Origin: Pseudoxanthomonas suwonensis
GTDB taxonomy: Bacteria; Pseudomonadota; Gammaproteobacteria; Xanthomonadales; Xanthomonadaceae
Assembly: GCF_000972865.1 (NCBI RefSeq)
Contig: NZ_CP011144.1
Coordinates: 3,779,118 to 3,843,117 of the forward strand
DNA length: 64,000 nucleotides
Direction: 5' to 3'
The translations under genes and the position numbers were made by a program. The notes under the pieces were generated by a model that saw only the letters and a program-made list of their open reading frames with translations, was not told the DNA's origin and made no database searches. Shown here one piece after another: positions 55,566 through 63,547 of the stretch; position 1 is the first letter of the stretch, and the number at the start of each line of letters is the position of its first letter.

Positions 55566-55751
55566 ATGAGTAAGATACTGCGATTTCGTTCGTCCCCCGA
55601 CCCCAATGCCTGCACTTGGGAAGAAGCATTGATGAGTGGTATGGAAATCTGTCCGCCTGGCGAGCTTCCGCTGGATGTCGGGCCGGGTGACCTGGAAAGT
55701 GCCTACGACGAACCGGCCGAAGTCCTTTCCCTGGATACCCATAGGAAGTGA
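55566..55751 (+). CDS. Small acidic protein next to the tRNA (61 aa)
   Basis: Not recognised. A 61-residue acidic protein starting MSKILRFRSSPDPNACTWEE, with a Glu/Asp- and Pro-rich second half (GDLESAYDEPAEVLSLDTHR). The ATG is preceded by TTGGAGCCAGCC, a good ribosome site. It begins 38 bases after the tRNA and could be transcribed with it. It may be an accessory protein or antitoxin-like partner of the downstream genes; nothing in the sequence decides. Confidence 0.6.
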   Translation: MSKILRFRSSPDPNACTWEEALMSGMEICPPGELPLDVGPGDLESAYDEPAEVLSLDTHRK

Positions 55752-55831
55752 ACGCTTGCGCCTGCTGAAGGGCTGGCGCCCATCCCATATATGGGGGCAT
55801 TTCGCTCGTCGGGAAATGGTAGCGTGCCAGC

Positions 55832-56077
55832 ATGGTCGATTGCATTGCTCGGGACGCTTATCTGGCGCATATCGTCTACGACGAGGTGCGAGGTGGCTGG
55901 TGCTTGACCGAGGAAGGGCGAGATTTGTTGATCGACGCCATGCTCGCCGCATCTCGCGAGCGCGATTGTCTGGACGTGATCGAAGGGCGTCTGCGGCCTG
56001 AAGATTTGCACTTCTTTCCGCCCTCGCTGGTGCGGAAGGCCAAGCCGACCTTCCCGGCCAAGTACCGCAAGAGCTGA
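55832..56077 (+). CDS. Small protein of the tRNA-linked operon (81 aa)
   Basis: Not recognised. The 81-residue soluble protein has DAYLAHIVYDEVRGGWCLTE, a helix LLIDAMLAASRERDCLDVIE and a basic end (VRKAKPTFPAKYRKS). The next gene starts 2 bases after its stop, so they are co-translated or coupled. No motif suggests an enzyme. Confidence 0.65.
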   Translation: MVDCIARDAYLAHIVYDEVRGGWCLTEEGRDLLIDAMLAASRERDCLDVIEGRLRPEDLHFFPPSLVRKAKPTFPAKYRKS

Positions 56078-56079
56078 GC

Positions 56080-56578
56080 ATGGAAACGAATCCAGGATCC
56101 GCTGTGATGCGCCTGTTCCTCGACGCCGAATGGGCAGATGCCACTGGAACTGAGCTGGTGCGCCTAGCGCTGGTCAGCAAGGATGGCCGTCGCAAGCTCT
56201 ACGTCGAACGGGATCCGCTGCCACCGGCAGGATCAGATTTTGTTGGGCACGTGGTCTATCCGTTGTTGGAGCGGGGCTGGCCAGCCATGCCTGACCTGGA
56301 CTTAGCTGAGCGCGTTCGCGCCTTCTTGGACGCCGCAGGGGTGCCGGAGGTCTTGGCCGACCACCCGAACGATTTCGCGCTGCTTCGCCGCGTGCTGGCC
56401 CAGGCTGCTGCTCCGGTGGAATGGGGGTCGGTTCTGGTCGACCAGTCTGACGTGTGGGGCCACATTGAAACCTATTTCGATCGCCCCCCCGGACCGGCGT
56501 CGATTCCGACACCATGCCGCGGTCGACGCTGAAGCCTTGCGGTGGGCCTTTTCCTACGTCAACGAAGGCACCGGCTGA
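56080..56578 (+). pseudogene. Rv2179c-like 3'-5' exoribonuclease, frameshifted at a C7 tract
   Basis: The first of two tandem DEDDh-type exonucleases (about 40-45% alike by eye). It keeps the D-x-E motif LFLDAEWAD (Asp15, Glu17) and the middle Asp in HPNDFALLRRV. At the tract CCCCCCC (56484-56490) the frame shifts: the open frame ends at 56532 with PASIPTPCRGRR. With six C's it would continue to RHHAAVDAEALRWAF, the H-x4-D motif that completes the active site, and stop at TGA 56576-56578, which overlaps the ATG of the next gene (TGATG). That restored coupling argues that the frameshift is recent, or that slippage or a read error is involved. An in-frame ATG at 56107 is an alternative start. 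Confidence 0.75.
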
Positions 56579-57135
56579 TGTACTTTTTCCTCGACACCGA
56601 ATGGGCCGACACGCTGGGCAGCGAGCTGGTGAGCATTGCGCTGGTCAGCGAGGACGGGGGGCATCGCTTCTATGCTGAGCGCGACCCGTTGCCGGCGACG
56701 CCAACGGATTTCGCGCAGCACGTGGTCTATCCGCTGCTGGAGCGTGGGCGGGCGGCCATGACGGACCAGGCCATGACCACGGGCCTACGGACGTTTCTGG
56801 GGGCAGATCCAGAGCCAGTCGTGTTGGCCGACTACCCCAACGACTTTTCACTGCTGCGCTATGTACTGGAGGGCTTCGAGCTGCCGGACGAGCAGGCGGC
56901 GGCCTGTGGCCCGATCCCGCAGCCAGTGATGTCGCGAATGCTCAAGGAAGGTGCCATGGGCATGCTGGTTGAGGACTATTTCGCAGCACACCCGGAGGCC
57001 GCCGCGCGCCGGCACCATGCCCTGGTCGACGCCGAGGCCCTGCGGCAGGCTTGGTTGGCCGTCACCGGCCACATCCCGCCACCGGCGTGGGCGCGCACAT
57101 TGACCCTCCAGAAGATGCAGCCGGGTCAACGATGA
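56578..57135 (+). CDS. Rv2179c-like 3'-5' exoribonuclease, intact copy
   Basis: A 185-residue DEDDh exoribonuclease. The catalytic residues are all present: Asp6 and Glu8 in FFLDTEWAD, the middle Asp in YPNDFSLLRYV (about 86), and the His and Asp of RRHHALVDAEALRQAW (about 157-172). The order and the HxALVDA motif match Rv2179c, a mycobacterial RNase T-like enzyme that degrades 3' overhangs of RNA. The ATG overlaps the stop of the frameshifted copy, and its own stop overlaps the next ATG (ATGA). An RNA substrate is inferred from the family. Confidence 0.85.
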   Translation: MYFFLDTEWADTLGSELVSIALVSEDGGHRFYAERDPLPATPTDFAQHVVYPLLERGRAAMTDQAMTTGLRTFLGADPEPVVLADYPNDFSLLRYVLEGFELPDEQAAACGPIPQPVMSRMLKEGAMGMLVEDYFAAHPEAAARRHHALVDAEALRQAWLAVTGHIPPPAWARTLTLQKMQPGQR

Positions 57136-57890
57136 TCGTCTTCCTCGACTTCGACGGCGTGCTCCACCCGTCATGGGAGCTGGACGAGTCAGGCCGGCAC
57201 CGAGCCTATGCCGGTCCATTCTTCGTGCACGCGCCGGCCTTGGCCGAGCTGTTGCGCCCGTACCTGGCCGGCATCGAGGTTGTGATCTCTTCAACCTGGG
57301 GCCGCAAACGAAACCTGGACACGCTGCGCGGCCTGTTACCGCCTGAGCTGGCTGCACGGGTGACCGATGCGGTCCACCATCGGCTGCCGCCGTTGGAAGA
57401 CATCCATCGGGGCCACGACCTGGCGTCGCGCTGGGCTGAGATCGCTTTCTATCGGGAACACGTGCGGCCGGACATCCGCGACCGCTGGCTGGCGATCGAT
57501 GACGACGATCTGGGCTGGCCGGATGGTGAGCGCCATCATCTGGCGCATTGCGTCCGCGACTTGGGCAGTGCCGAAGCTAGGGCGGCGGTCACCCGAGGCA
57601 TGATCGGCTGGTTCACTCCGGGCAAGTTCGCGCCGCCGCCCGTGATGATCGGGGTTCAAGCCGATCGACTGGAGCGGTTCATCGCGCACGATCCGCTGGG
57701 GCGACCGGGTAGGTGCACGTACGAGGCTCGCTCAGCCGATCAGCTGATTGCCCACCTGCGCCGTGACGGTGTTGATCCGGCTCGCGTGGAAATTGTCTCT
57801 GAGGGGCCGCATGCCCCATCGACCTTGGAAGCCAATGTGGTCCTCGTTGAGTTGGCCGCCTGGAAGCAACTGTCCGAACTGGCGAACTGA
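57132..57890 (+). CDS. HAD phosphatase of the Swiss-Army-Knife RNA-repair type
   Basis: A 252-residue protein. The N-terminal 165 residues form a HAD-fold phosphatase: FLDFDGVLHPSWE (nucleophile Asp6, acid Asp8), VVISSTWGRKRN (the Ser/Thr motif and following Lys/Arg) and LAIDDDDLGWPDGE (acidic metal site). This layout is that of HAD_SAK domains described in RNA-repair gene neighbourhoods. About 85 further residues (GWFTPGKFAPPPVMIGVQAD ... ELAAWKQLSELAN) form an extra domain that was not recognised. It overlaps the exoribonuclease gene by 4 bases and ends the operon. Confidence 0.8.
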   Translation: MIVFLDFDGVLHPSWELDESGRHRAYAGPFFVHAPALAELLRPYLAGIEVVISSTWGRKRNLDTLRGLLPPELAARVTDAVHHRLPPLEDIHRGHDLASRWAEIAFYREHVRPDIRDRWLAIDDDDLGWPDGERHHLAHCVRDLGSAEARAAVTRGMIGWFTPGKFAPPPVMIGVQADRLERFIAHDPLGRPGRCTYEARSADQLIAHLRRDGVDPARVEIVSEGPHAPSTLEANVVLVELAAWKQLSELAN

Positions 57891-58472
57891 ACGATCGATT
57901 CCTGACGCCACCGACGCCGAACAAATAGCCCTCAAGCGTCGGGGGGGGGGGGCTGATCGATCTGATTGAAACCCGTTGTTCAAGATGTCTTCCACAGACG
58001 GTTCGAGGTCCGCTTACAACCAGTGACAGGTGTTCTAGTGCGACGTAGCCAAAAGCCAAGGAGTGGAGCTACGCGATTAGGGGCCGTTATCGTAGGTAGG
58101 AAAGGATAGCTTTGGCCATTGTCTTCTTGACCGTACCGCCAACGAGGGTATCCGCATTAGCTCCAGTGGTCGAAGATTGTCTCGACAGCAAAGATTGATC
58201 GGTCTTCGGCCGTGATCAGTTCACCGTGGTCGATTATGCTGTCGAGCATAAGAATGGCCAGATCAGCAGGAAACTTTACTACCTGCGGGCCGGGCACCCT
58301 TCCTTGCCGGGTGGGCTGTGGCCGCGATTGCAGAGTCCAGTGATGCCCGATGCGTATCTGTGGCCTGCCAGAACCGAGGTGTCTGTCACAAAAATTTGGC
58401 TCGCCTACGGCTAGCGTGGAAGGCGGGTAAGCACATGCGATGCTTGACCAGGGGACGGGGTAAAGCGGGTAC
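57891..58472. other. Island-to-core boundary with a G12 tract
   Basis: No gene is supported in these 582 bases. A run of twelve G (57941-57952) lies 51 bases after the HAD gene stop. On the minus strand, 58157-58290 gives an uninterrupted frame ending DLAILMLDSIIDHGELITAE then DRSIFAVETIFDHWS, possibly the tail of a lost gene; it has no start or recognised family. The T2SS promoter should lie in the last 100 bases, but no clear -35/-10 pair was seen. Confidence 0.4.
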
Positions 58473-60236
58473 ATGAAAGAGCCAGAAGCCAGCTCGATTA
58501 CTCGAGCGGGTTCGATGTTGACCGGAAGTGCCATAAGCGCTGAGACATCAATCATTGATGCCTTGGTCGCATCCGGCCGGCTGAAAACAGTCGATCTGCA
58601 GCGGATCGAGGGCCTGGAGCGCGAAGCAGACGTCGGGCAACTCGAATTGATCGGCCGGCTCGGGCTGCTTTCTGAGCAAGACAAGGCGGAAGCGTGCGCC
58701 GATGTGCTGGGACTCCCCCTGGTCCGTGGCGCTGAGCTCGGTTCTATCGAGCCCGGCGACGAACTCAATCCCGAGAACCTAGGAATCTCGCTAAGATTCC
58801 TGCGCCAGTTCCGTATATGCCCCATCGCGATAGGCGACGGATTCATCGAAACGGTACTGGCCAATCCATACGATCCGTATCCCTCGGACGCGATCGGTCT
58901 TGCGACCGGCTGCAAGGTCGTCCCTAAGGTGGGGGTGGGAACCGAGATCGACGCGCTGATCGAGCGCCTGTACGGCCAGGGCCGCAGCACCATGGGCGTG
59001 ATCGTGGAGACCGCAGACGGCGACAACGGCAGCCATGCCGATGACGTCGAGCACCTTCGCGACCTGGCCTCCGAGGCGCCGGTCATCCGCCTCGTGAACC
59101 TGATCATCCAGCGCGCAGTGGAACTGCGCGCCTCGGACATCCACATCGAGCCCTTCGAGAACCGGCTGAAGGTGCGCTACCGCATCGACGGCGTGCTGTC
59201 CGAGGGCGAGAGCCCGCCGGCCCAACTTACTGCCGCGGTACTCAGCCGGATCAAACTAATGGCGAAGCTCAATATCGCCGAACGCCGGCTGCCGCAGGAC
59301 GGGCGGATCATGCTGCGGGTGCAGGGCAAGGAGCTCGACCTGCGCGTGAGCACGATGCCGACCGCGCATGGCGAGAGCGCGGTGATGCGCCTGCTCGACC
59401 GCGAGACGGTGGTATTCGATTTCCAGCGGCTGGGGTTCACGGATGCGCTGCTGTCCGGTTTCCACCGGGTCCTGGCGCAGCCGCACGGCATCCTGCTGGT
59501 GACCGGCCCCACCGGTTCGGGCAAGACCACCACGCTCTACGCCGCGCTGTCGCGACTCAACACGCCGGGCGTCAAGATCATCACGGTCGAGGATCCGGTC
59601 GAGTACCAGATCGAGGGCATCAACCAGATCCAGGTCAAGCCGATGATCGGCCTGGACTTCGCCAGCGCTTTGCGCGGCATCGTCCGTCAGGACCCCGACA
59701 TCATCATGATCGGCGAGATGCGCGACCTGGAAACCGCGCGCATCGCGATCCAGTCGGCGCTGACCGGCCACCTGGTGCTGAGCACGCTGCACACCAACAG
59801 CGCCGCCGGCGGAGTGGCGCGGCTGCTGGATATGGGCGTGGAGGACTACCTGCTGACCTCCACCGTCAACGCCATCCTCGCTCAGCGCCTGGTCCGGCGC
59901 CTGGAGCCGACCCACGCCGAGTCCTATCCGGCTTCGCCGGAGGAGATCCAGCGCTTCGGCCTGCGCCGTTTCCAGCCGCAGGGCGAGATACGGCTGTACC
60001 GGCCGCGGCCGTCGGCGCTGACCCCCACCGGCTACCTGGGACGGACCACGATCATGGAACTGCTGGTCATGGACGACGCCCTGCGCGCCGCGACCCTGCG
60101 CCGCGCCGGCGCCGACGAGATCGAGCGGATCGCCCGCGAGGGCGGCATGCGGACCATGTACGAGGACGGCCTGGCCAAGGCGCTGCGCGGCGAAACGACC
60201 CTCGAGGAAGTGCTGCGCGTGACAGAGGAAGGCTAG
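58473..60236 (+). CDS. gspE: Type II secretion ATPase GspE (XpsE)
   Basis: GspE powers pseudopilus assembly in type II secretion. The 587-residue product has a long N-terminal GspL-binding region (1-150), N2 and a catalytic domain with Walker A GPTGSGKTT (346-354), Asp box VEDPVEYQIEGINQIQ, Walker B IIMIGEMRDLETA and His box GHLVLSTLHTN. The C-terminal segment where most GspE proteins have two CxxC pairs reads RRLEPTHAES and RPSALTPTGYLGR, with no Cys, so the zinc site is absent. gspF follows after 4 bases. An in-frame ATG at 58515 is a possible later start. Confidence 0.94.
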   Translation: MKEPEASSITRAGSMLTGSAISAETSIIDALVASGRLKTVDLQRIEGLEREADVGQLELIGRLGLLSEQDKAEACADVLGLPLVRGAELGSIEPGDELNPENLGISLRFLRQFRICPIAIGDGFIETVLANPYDPYPSDAIGLATGCKVVPKVGVGTEIDALIERLYGQGRSTMGVIVETADGDNGSHADDVEHLRDLASEAPVIRLVNLIIQRAVELRASDIHIEPFENRLKVRYRIDGVLSEGESPPAQLTAAVLSRIKLMAKLNIAERRLPQDGRIMLRVQGKELDLRVSTMPTAHGESAVMRLLDRETVVFDFQRLGFTDALLSGFHRVLAQPHGILLVTGPTGSGKTTTLYAALSRLNTPGVKIITVEDPVEYQIEGINQIQVKPMIGLDFASALRGIVRQDPDIIMIGEMRDLETARIAIQSALTGHLVLSTLHTNSAAGGVARLLDMGVEDYLLTSTVNAILAQRLVRRLEPTHAESYPASPEEIQRFGLRRFQPQGEIRLYRPRPSALTPTGYLGRTTIMELLVMDDALRAATLRRAGADEIERIAREGGMRTMYEDGLAKALRGETTLEEVLRVTEEG

Positions 60237-60240
60237 GCGC

Positions 60241-61458
60241 ATGGCCTTCTTCGACTACAAGGCCATCGATTCGCGCGGCGGGATGCTGGAAGGGCGGATG
60301 GAGGCGGCCAGCGATGCCGAGGTGGTTGCCCGCCTGCAGGAGCAGGGTCACCTGCCGGTGGAGACCAGGCCCGCGGGCTCGTCCGGCGGCGGCTCCCTGT
60401 TGCGCGCCATCGGGCGTCGCAGGCCGCTGGCGGGCGACGCGCTGCCGCAGTTCACCCAGCAGCTGGCAACCCTGCTGGGCGCGGGGCAGCCGCTGGACCG
60501 GGCGCTGTCGATCCTGCTGGAAGTACCGGACGACGATAGGGCGCGGCGGCTGGTCGCCGAGGTGCGCGACGCGGTGCGCGGCGGCGCGTCGCTCTCGTCG
60601 GCGCTGGAACGGCAGCACGGCACATTCTCCCGCCTGTACCTGAACATGGTCCGCGCCGGCGAAGCCGGCGGAAACCTGCACGAGAGCCTGCAACGCCTGG
60701 CGGATTACCTGGAGCGCAGCCAGGCGCTGAAGACGCGCGTGGTCAACGCGCTGATCTACCCGGCGATCCTGCTGGTGGTGGTGGGGTTGGCGCTGTTGTT
60801 CCTGCTCGGCTACGTCGTGCCGCAGTTCGCGCTGATGTACGAGAGCCTGGAGGTGCCGCTGCCGTGGTTCACCCGCCTGGTGCTGTGGCTGGGGCTGGCC
60901 GTGCGCTCGGGCTGGCCGGCGTTGCCCGTGGCGCTGGCCGTGGCGGCGTGGTGGCTCGACCGCCAACGACGCGATCCCCAGGCACGCCTGCGCCTGGACG
61001 CCTGGATGCTGCGCCGCCGGTCGCTGGGTCCGTTGCTGCTCCGGCTGGAGACCGCGCGCCTGGCGCGCACCGCAGGCACGCTGCTGAAGAACGGAGTGCC
61101 GCTGCTGGGTGCGCTGGGCATCGCCCGCAACGTGCTCGGCAACCGGGCGCTGGCCGCGGACGTGGACGTGGCCACCGACCGCGTGCGCGATGGCCTTGGC
61201 CTGTCCGCGGCGCTGGCCGAGGGCGGGCGCTTTCCGCGGCTGGCGTTGCAGATGATCCAAGTGGGCGAGGAATCGGGTGCGCTCGACGGGATGCTGCTCA
61301 AGGCCGCCGACGTCTTCGAGCAGGAAACGCAGCGCACCATCGACCGCCTGCTCGCGGCGCTGGTGCCTGCGGTGACGCTAGTACTGGCATCCGTGGTGGG
61401 CCTGGTGATCGTCGCGGTATTGGTGCCCCTGTACGACCTGACCGGCGCCTTGGGATGA
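60241..61458 (+). CDS. gspF: Type II secretion inner-membrane platform protein GspF
   Basis: GspF is the polytopic platform protein that links GspE to the pseudopilus. The 405-residue product has a duplicated cytoplasmic helical domain (FTQQLATLLGAGQPLDRALS and LARTAGTLLKNGVPLLGALG), and three membrane helices (about 170-195, 215-235, 375-400), ending IVAVLVPLYDLTGALG. Length is standard. Its stop (TGA) overlaps an ATG, and gspG follows. Confidence 0.96.
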   Translation: MAFFDYKAIDSRGGMLEGRMEAASDAEVVARLQEQGHLPVETRPAGSSGGGSLLRAIGRRRPLAGDALPQFTQQLATLLGAGQPLDRALSILLEVPDDDRARRLVAEVRDAVRGGASLSSALERQHGTFSRLYLNMVRAGEAGGNLHESLQRLADYLERSQALKTRVVNALIYPAILLVVVGLALLFLLGYVVPQFALMYESLEVPLPWFTRLVLWLGLAVRSGWPALPVALAVAAWWLDRQRRDPQARLRLDAWMLRRRSLGPLLLRLETARLARTAGTLLKNGVPLLGALGIARNVLGNRALAADVDVATDRVRDGLGLSAALAEGGRFPRLALQMIQVGEESGALDGMLLKAADVFEQETQRTIDRLLAALVPAVTLVLASVVGLVIVAVLVPLYDLTGALG

Positions 61459-61487
61459 GGGCAATGCGTAACCGGAGAATGCAATCC

Positions 61488-61937
61488 ATGGAGAACACCG
61501 CAATGCGAACCGTCACCCGGCCGCATCCCGTACGCAGCGGTTTCCGGCAGGCAGGCATGAGCCTGCTGGAGATGATCATCGTGCTGGTGCTGATTGGCGG
61601 GGTGCTGACCCTGGTCGGCAGCCGGGTGCTCGGCGGCGCGGACCGCGGCAAGGCCAACCTGGCCCGGTCGCAGATCCAGACGCTGGCGGGGAAGGTGGAG
61701 AACTACCAGCTGGACACCGGGCGGTTGCCGGGGAAGCTGGAGGACTTGGTGACTGCGCCCGGCATCGCCGGCGGCTGGCTGGGTCCCTATGCCAAGGCGG
61801 CCGAACTGAACGACCCTTGGGGACATCCGATCCAGTATCGGGTGCCGGGCGAGTCCCAGTCCTTCGACCTGGTCAGCCTGGGCAAGGACGGCAAGCCTGG
61901 CGGTGACAGCTACGACGCCGACGTGCGCTACGAATGA
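61488..61937 (+). CDS. gspG: Major pseudopilin GspG
   Basis: GspG is the main subunit of the type II secretion pseudopilus. The 149-residue prepilin has a leader cleaved by GspO after Gly (QAG then MSLLEMIIVLVLIGGVLTLV; Glu at +5), then the C-terminal globular domain with calcium-loop-like YDADVRYE and the signature LDTGRLPGKLEDLV and LNDPWGHPIQYRVPG. The ATG at 61488 is chosen because GGAGA lies 9 bases upstream; the earlier ATG at 61455 overlaps the gspF stop and would extend the leader by 11 residues. Confidence 0.94.
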   Translation: MENTAMRTVTRPHPVRSGFRQAGMSLLEMIIVLVLIGGVLTLVGSRVLGGADRGKANLARSQIQTLAGKVENYQLDTGRLPGKLEDLVTAPGIAGGWLGPYAKAAELNDPWGHPIQYRVPGESQSFDLVSLGKDGKPGGDSYDADVRYE

Positions 61938-61974
61938 GCGGAGCGGTGCTGCCGGTGCGAGAAGGGACGCCTGC

Positions 61975-62451
61975 ATGAGCACGCGGGCCCGCCGGGGGCG
62001 GGCGGACGGCATGTCCCTGATCGAACTGCTGCTGGTGATGGCGCTGGTCGCGCTGGCCGGCACGCTTGCCGTAGCCGTGTACAGCGGCGGCTTGGAAGGC
62101 GTGCGGATGCGCAGCAGCGCCAAGGAGATCGCCGCGCAACTGCGTTACACCCGGGCGCAGGCGATCGCCAGCGGACAGGTGCAGCGGTTCGAAATCGATC
62201 CGCTGCAGCGGCGCTGGCAAGCGGCCGGAGGGCGCCAGGGCAGGCTTCCGGAATCCCTTGAAGTCGACTTCATCGGCGCCCGCGAAGTGCAGCCACGTCC
62301 TGGCACTGGCGCCATCGTGTTCTTCGAGGACGGCGGTTCCACCGGCGGACGCGTGCGCTTGGAGTCGGGAGGCGCCATTTGGCAGGTCGACGTGGCATGG
62401 CTCACCGGCGAGGTGACGCTTAGCCGCCCGTCGGTGGAGGGCGCGCGATGA
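61975..62451 (+). CDS. gspH: Minor pseudopilin GspH
   Basis: A 158-residue minor pseudopilin. The prepilin leader ends ADG and is followed by MSLIELLLVMALVALAG with Glu at +5. Then comes the GspH globular part, with EIAAQLRYTRAQAIASGQVQ (the typical conserved helix end) and EVTLSRPSVEGAR at the C-terminus. It forms part of the tip complex with GspI, GspJ and GspK. gspI begins inside its stop codon. Confidence 0.9.
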   Translation: MSTRARRGRADGMSLIELLLVMALVALAGTLAVAVYSGGLEGVRMRSSAKEIAAQLRYTRAQAIASGQVQRFEIDPLQRRWQAAGGRQGRLPESLEVDFIGAREVQPRPGTGAIVFFEDGGSTGGRVRLESGGAIWQVDVAWLTGEVTLSRPSVEGAR

Positions 62452-62891
62452 CGCGGGGCCTTCGCCGTGCGTGCCGAGCCGGTGCTGGGTGTTGCGCCGG
62501 CTTCACCCTGCTGGAGGTGATTGTCGCTTTCGCCCTGCTGGCGCTGGCGCTGACGTTGCTGTTGGGGACGCTGTCGGGTGCCGCGCGGCAGGTGCGTCAC
62601 TCGGAGGCAATCAGCCGCGCCAGCCTACATGCGCAATCGCTGCTGGCCCAGGCCGGCGTTGGCGAGGCGCTGGAACCGGGGCGAAGGGAAGGCACGTTCG
62701 ATAAGGGGGTCTATCGCTGGACGTTGGAGATCGCGCCCTACGCCGATTCTGCACCCGTCCTCACGATGCCGGTACGGCTTTCTTCGCCGCAGTTGCGGCA
62801 GCTGACCCTGGAGGTTCGTTGGGGGGATGAGCCGGGCCAGGCGATGCGCTGGCAGACGTTGCGGCTGGTTCCCGCAGAGGGAATTCGTTGA
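62448..62891 (+). CDS. gspI: Minor pseudopilin GspI
   Basis: A 147-residue minor pseudopilin. The prepilin site is CCAG then FTLLEVIVAFALLALALTLL (Glu +5), and the globular part has QSLLAQAGVGEALEPGRREG, a typical GspI pattern, and YRWTLEIAPY. It overlaps gspH (ATGA). Its stop overlaps the gspJ start (TGATG). Confidence 0.92.
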   Translation: MTRGLRRACRAGAGCCAGFTLLEVIVAFALLALALTLLLGTLSGAARQVRHSEAISRASLHAQSLLAQAGVGEALEPGRREGTFDKGVYRWTLEIAPYADSAPVLTMPVRLSSPQLRQLTLEVRWGDEPGQAMRWQTLRLVPAEGIR

Positions 62892-63547
62892 TGGTGGCGT
62901 TGCCCATCGCTGCCCGCTCGGGTGCCGCACGGATGCGCGGCTTCACCATGATCGAGGTGCTGCTGGCGATGGTGCTGCTGGCGGCCGGACTGGCGCTGGC
63001 CTTTGCGGTGATCCGGTCCGCGCAGGCTGTCGGCGCGCGCGGCGAAGCTATCGCCGCGCGCAGCGAGCGCATGCGCGCGGTCGAGGGTTTCCTGCGCTGG
63101 CGTCTGGCGGGGGCCTTGCCGATCACGTTCGACACCGAGGGTGGTGCACGCCACCTGCGTTTCGTCGGGGAACCGGAGCGCATGCGGTTCGTCGCCGATC
63201 TGCCGCCCTACCTGGGCCATGGCGGCCCATATCTCCACGAACTGCAGACGGACGGTAGGGGCAGCCAGCGACGGCTGCTGCTGGACCTGTCCATGGTCCA
63301 GGCGGGCAGGGTGGTCGCCGGGACGACAGTGCGACCGCCAGAGGTGCTGGCCGACCGGTTGCAGGCGGTGCGCTTCCGCTATCGCGGACTGGATCCGCAA
63401 GGTGGGCTTGGCGACTGGCAGGCGCAGTGGCCGTGGCCGGAACGGATGCCGCTGCAGGTCGAGGTCGTGATCGAGCCGGACGATGGGGAGGCTTGGCCGC
63501 CGATGGTCGTGTCGCTGCCGCACGGCAGTGCCGGAGCCGCACCATGA
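62891..63547 (+). CDS. gspJ: Minor pseudopilin GspJ
   Basis: A 218-residue minor pseudopilin: leader ending MRG, then [20 protein letters not shown] (Glu +5). Its globular domain has [20 protein letters not shown] and a beta-rich region ([20 protein letters not shown]). GspJ binds GspI and GspK in the tip complex. The ATG at 62891 is preferred over the TTG one codon before it. gspK starts within its stop codon (ATGA). Confidence 0.9.
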   Translation: MVALPIAARSGAARMRGFTMIEVLLAMVLLAAGLALAFAVIRSAQAVGARGEAIAARSERMRAVEGFLRWRLAGALPITFDTEGGARHLRFVGEPERMRFVADLPPYLGHGGPYLHELQTDGRGSQRRLLLDLSMVQAGRVVAGTTVRPPEVLADRLQAVRFRYRGLDPQGGLGDWQAQWPWPERMPLQVEVVIEPDDGEAWPPMVVSLPHGSAGAAP

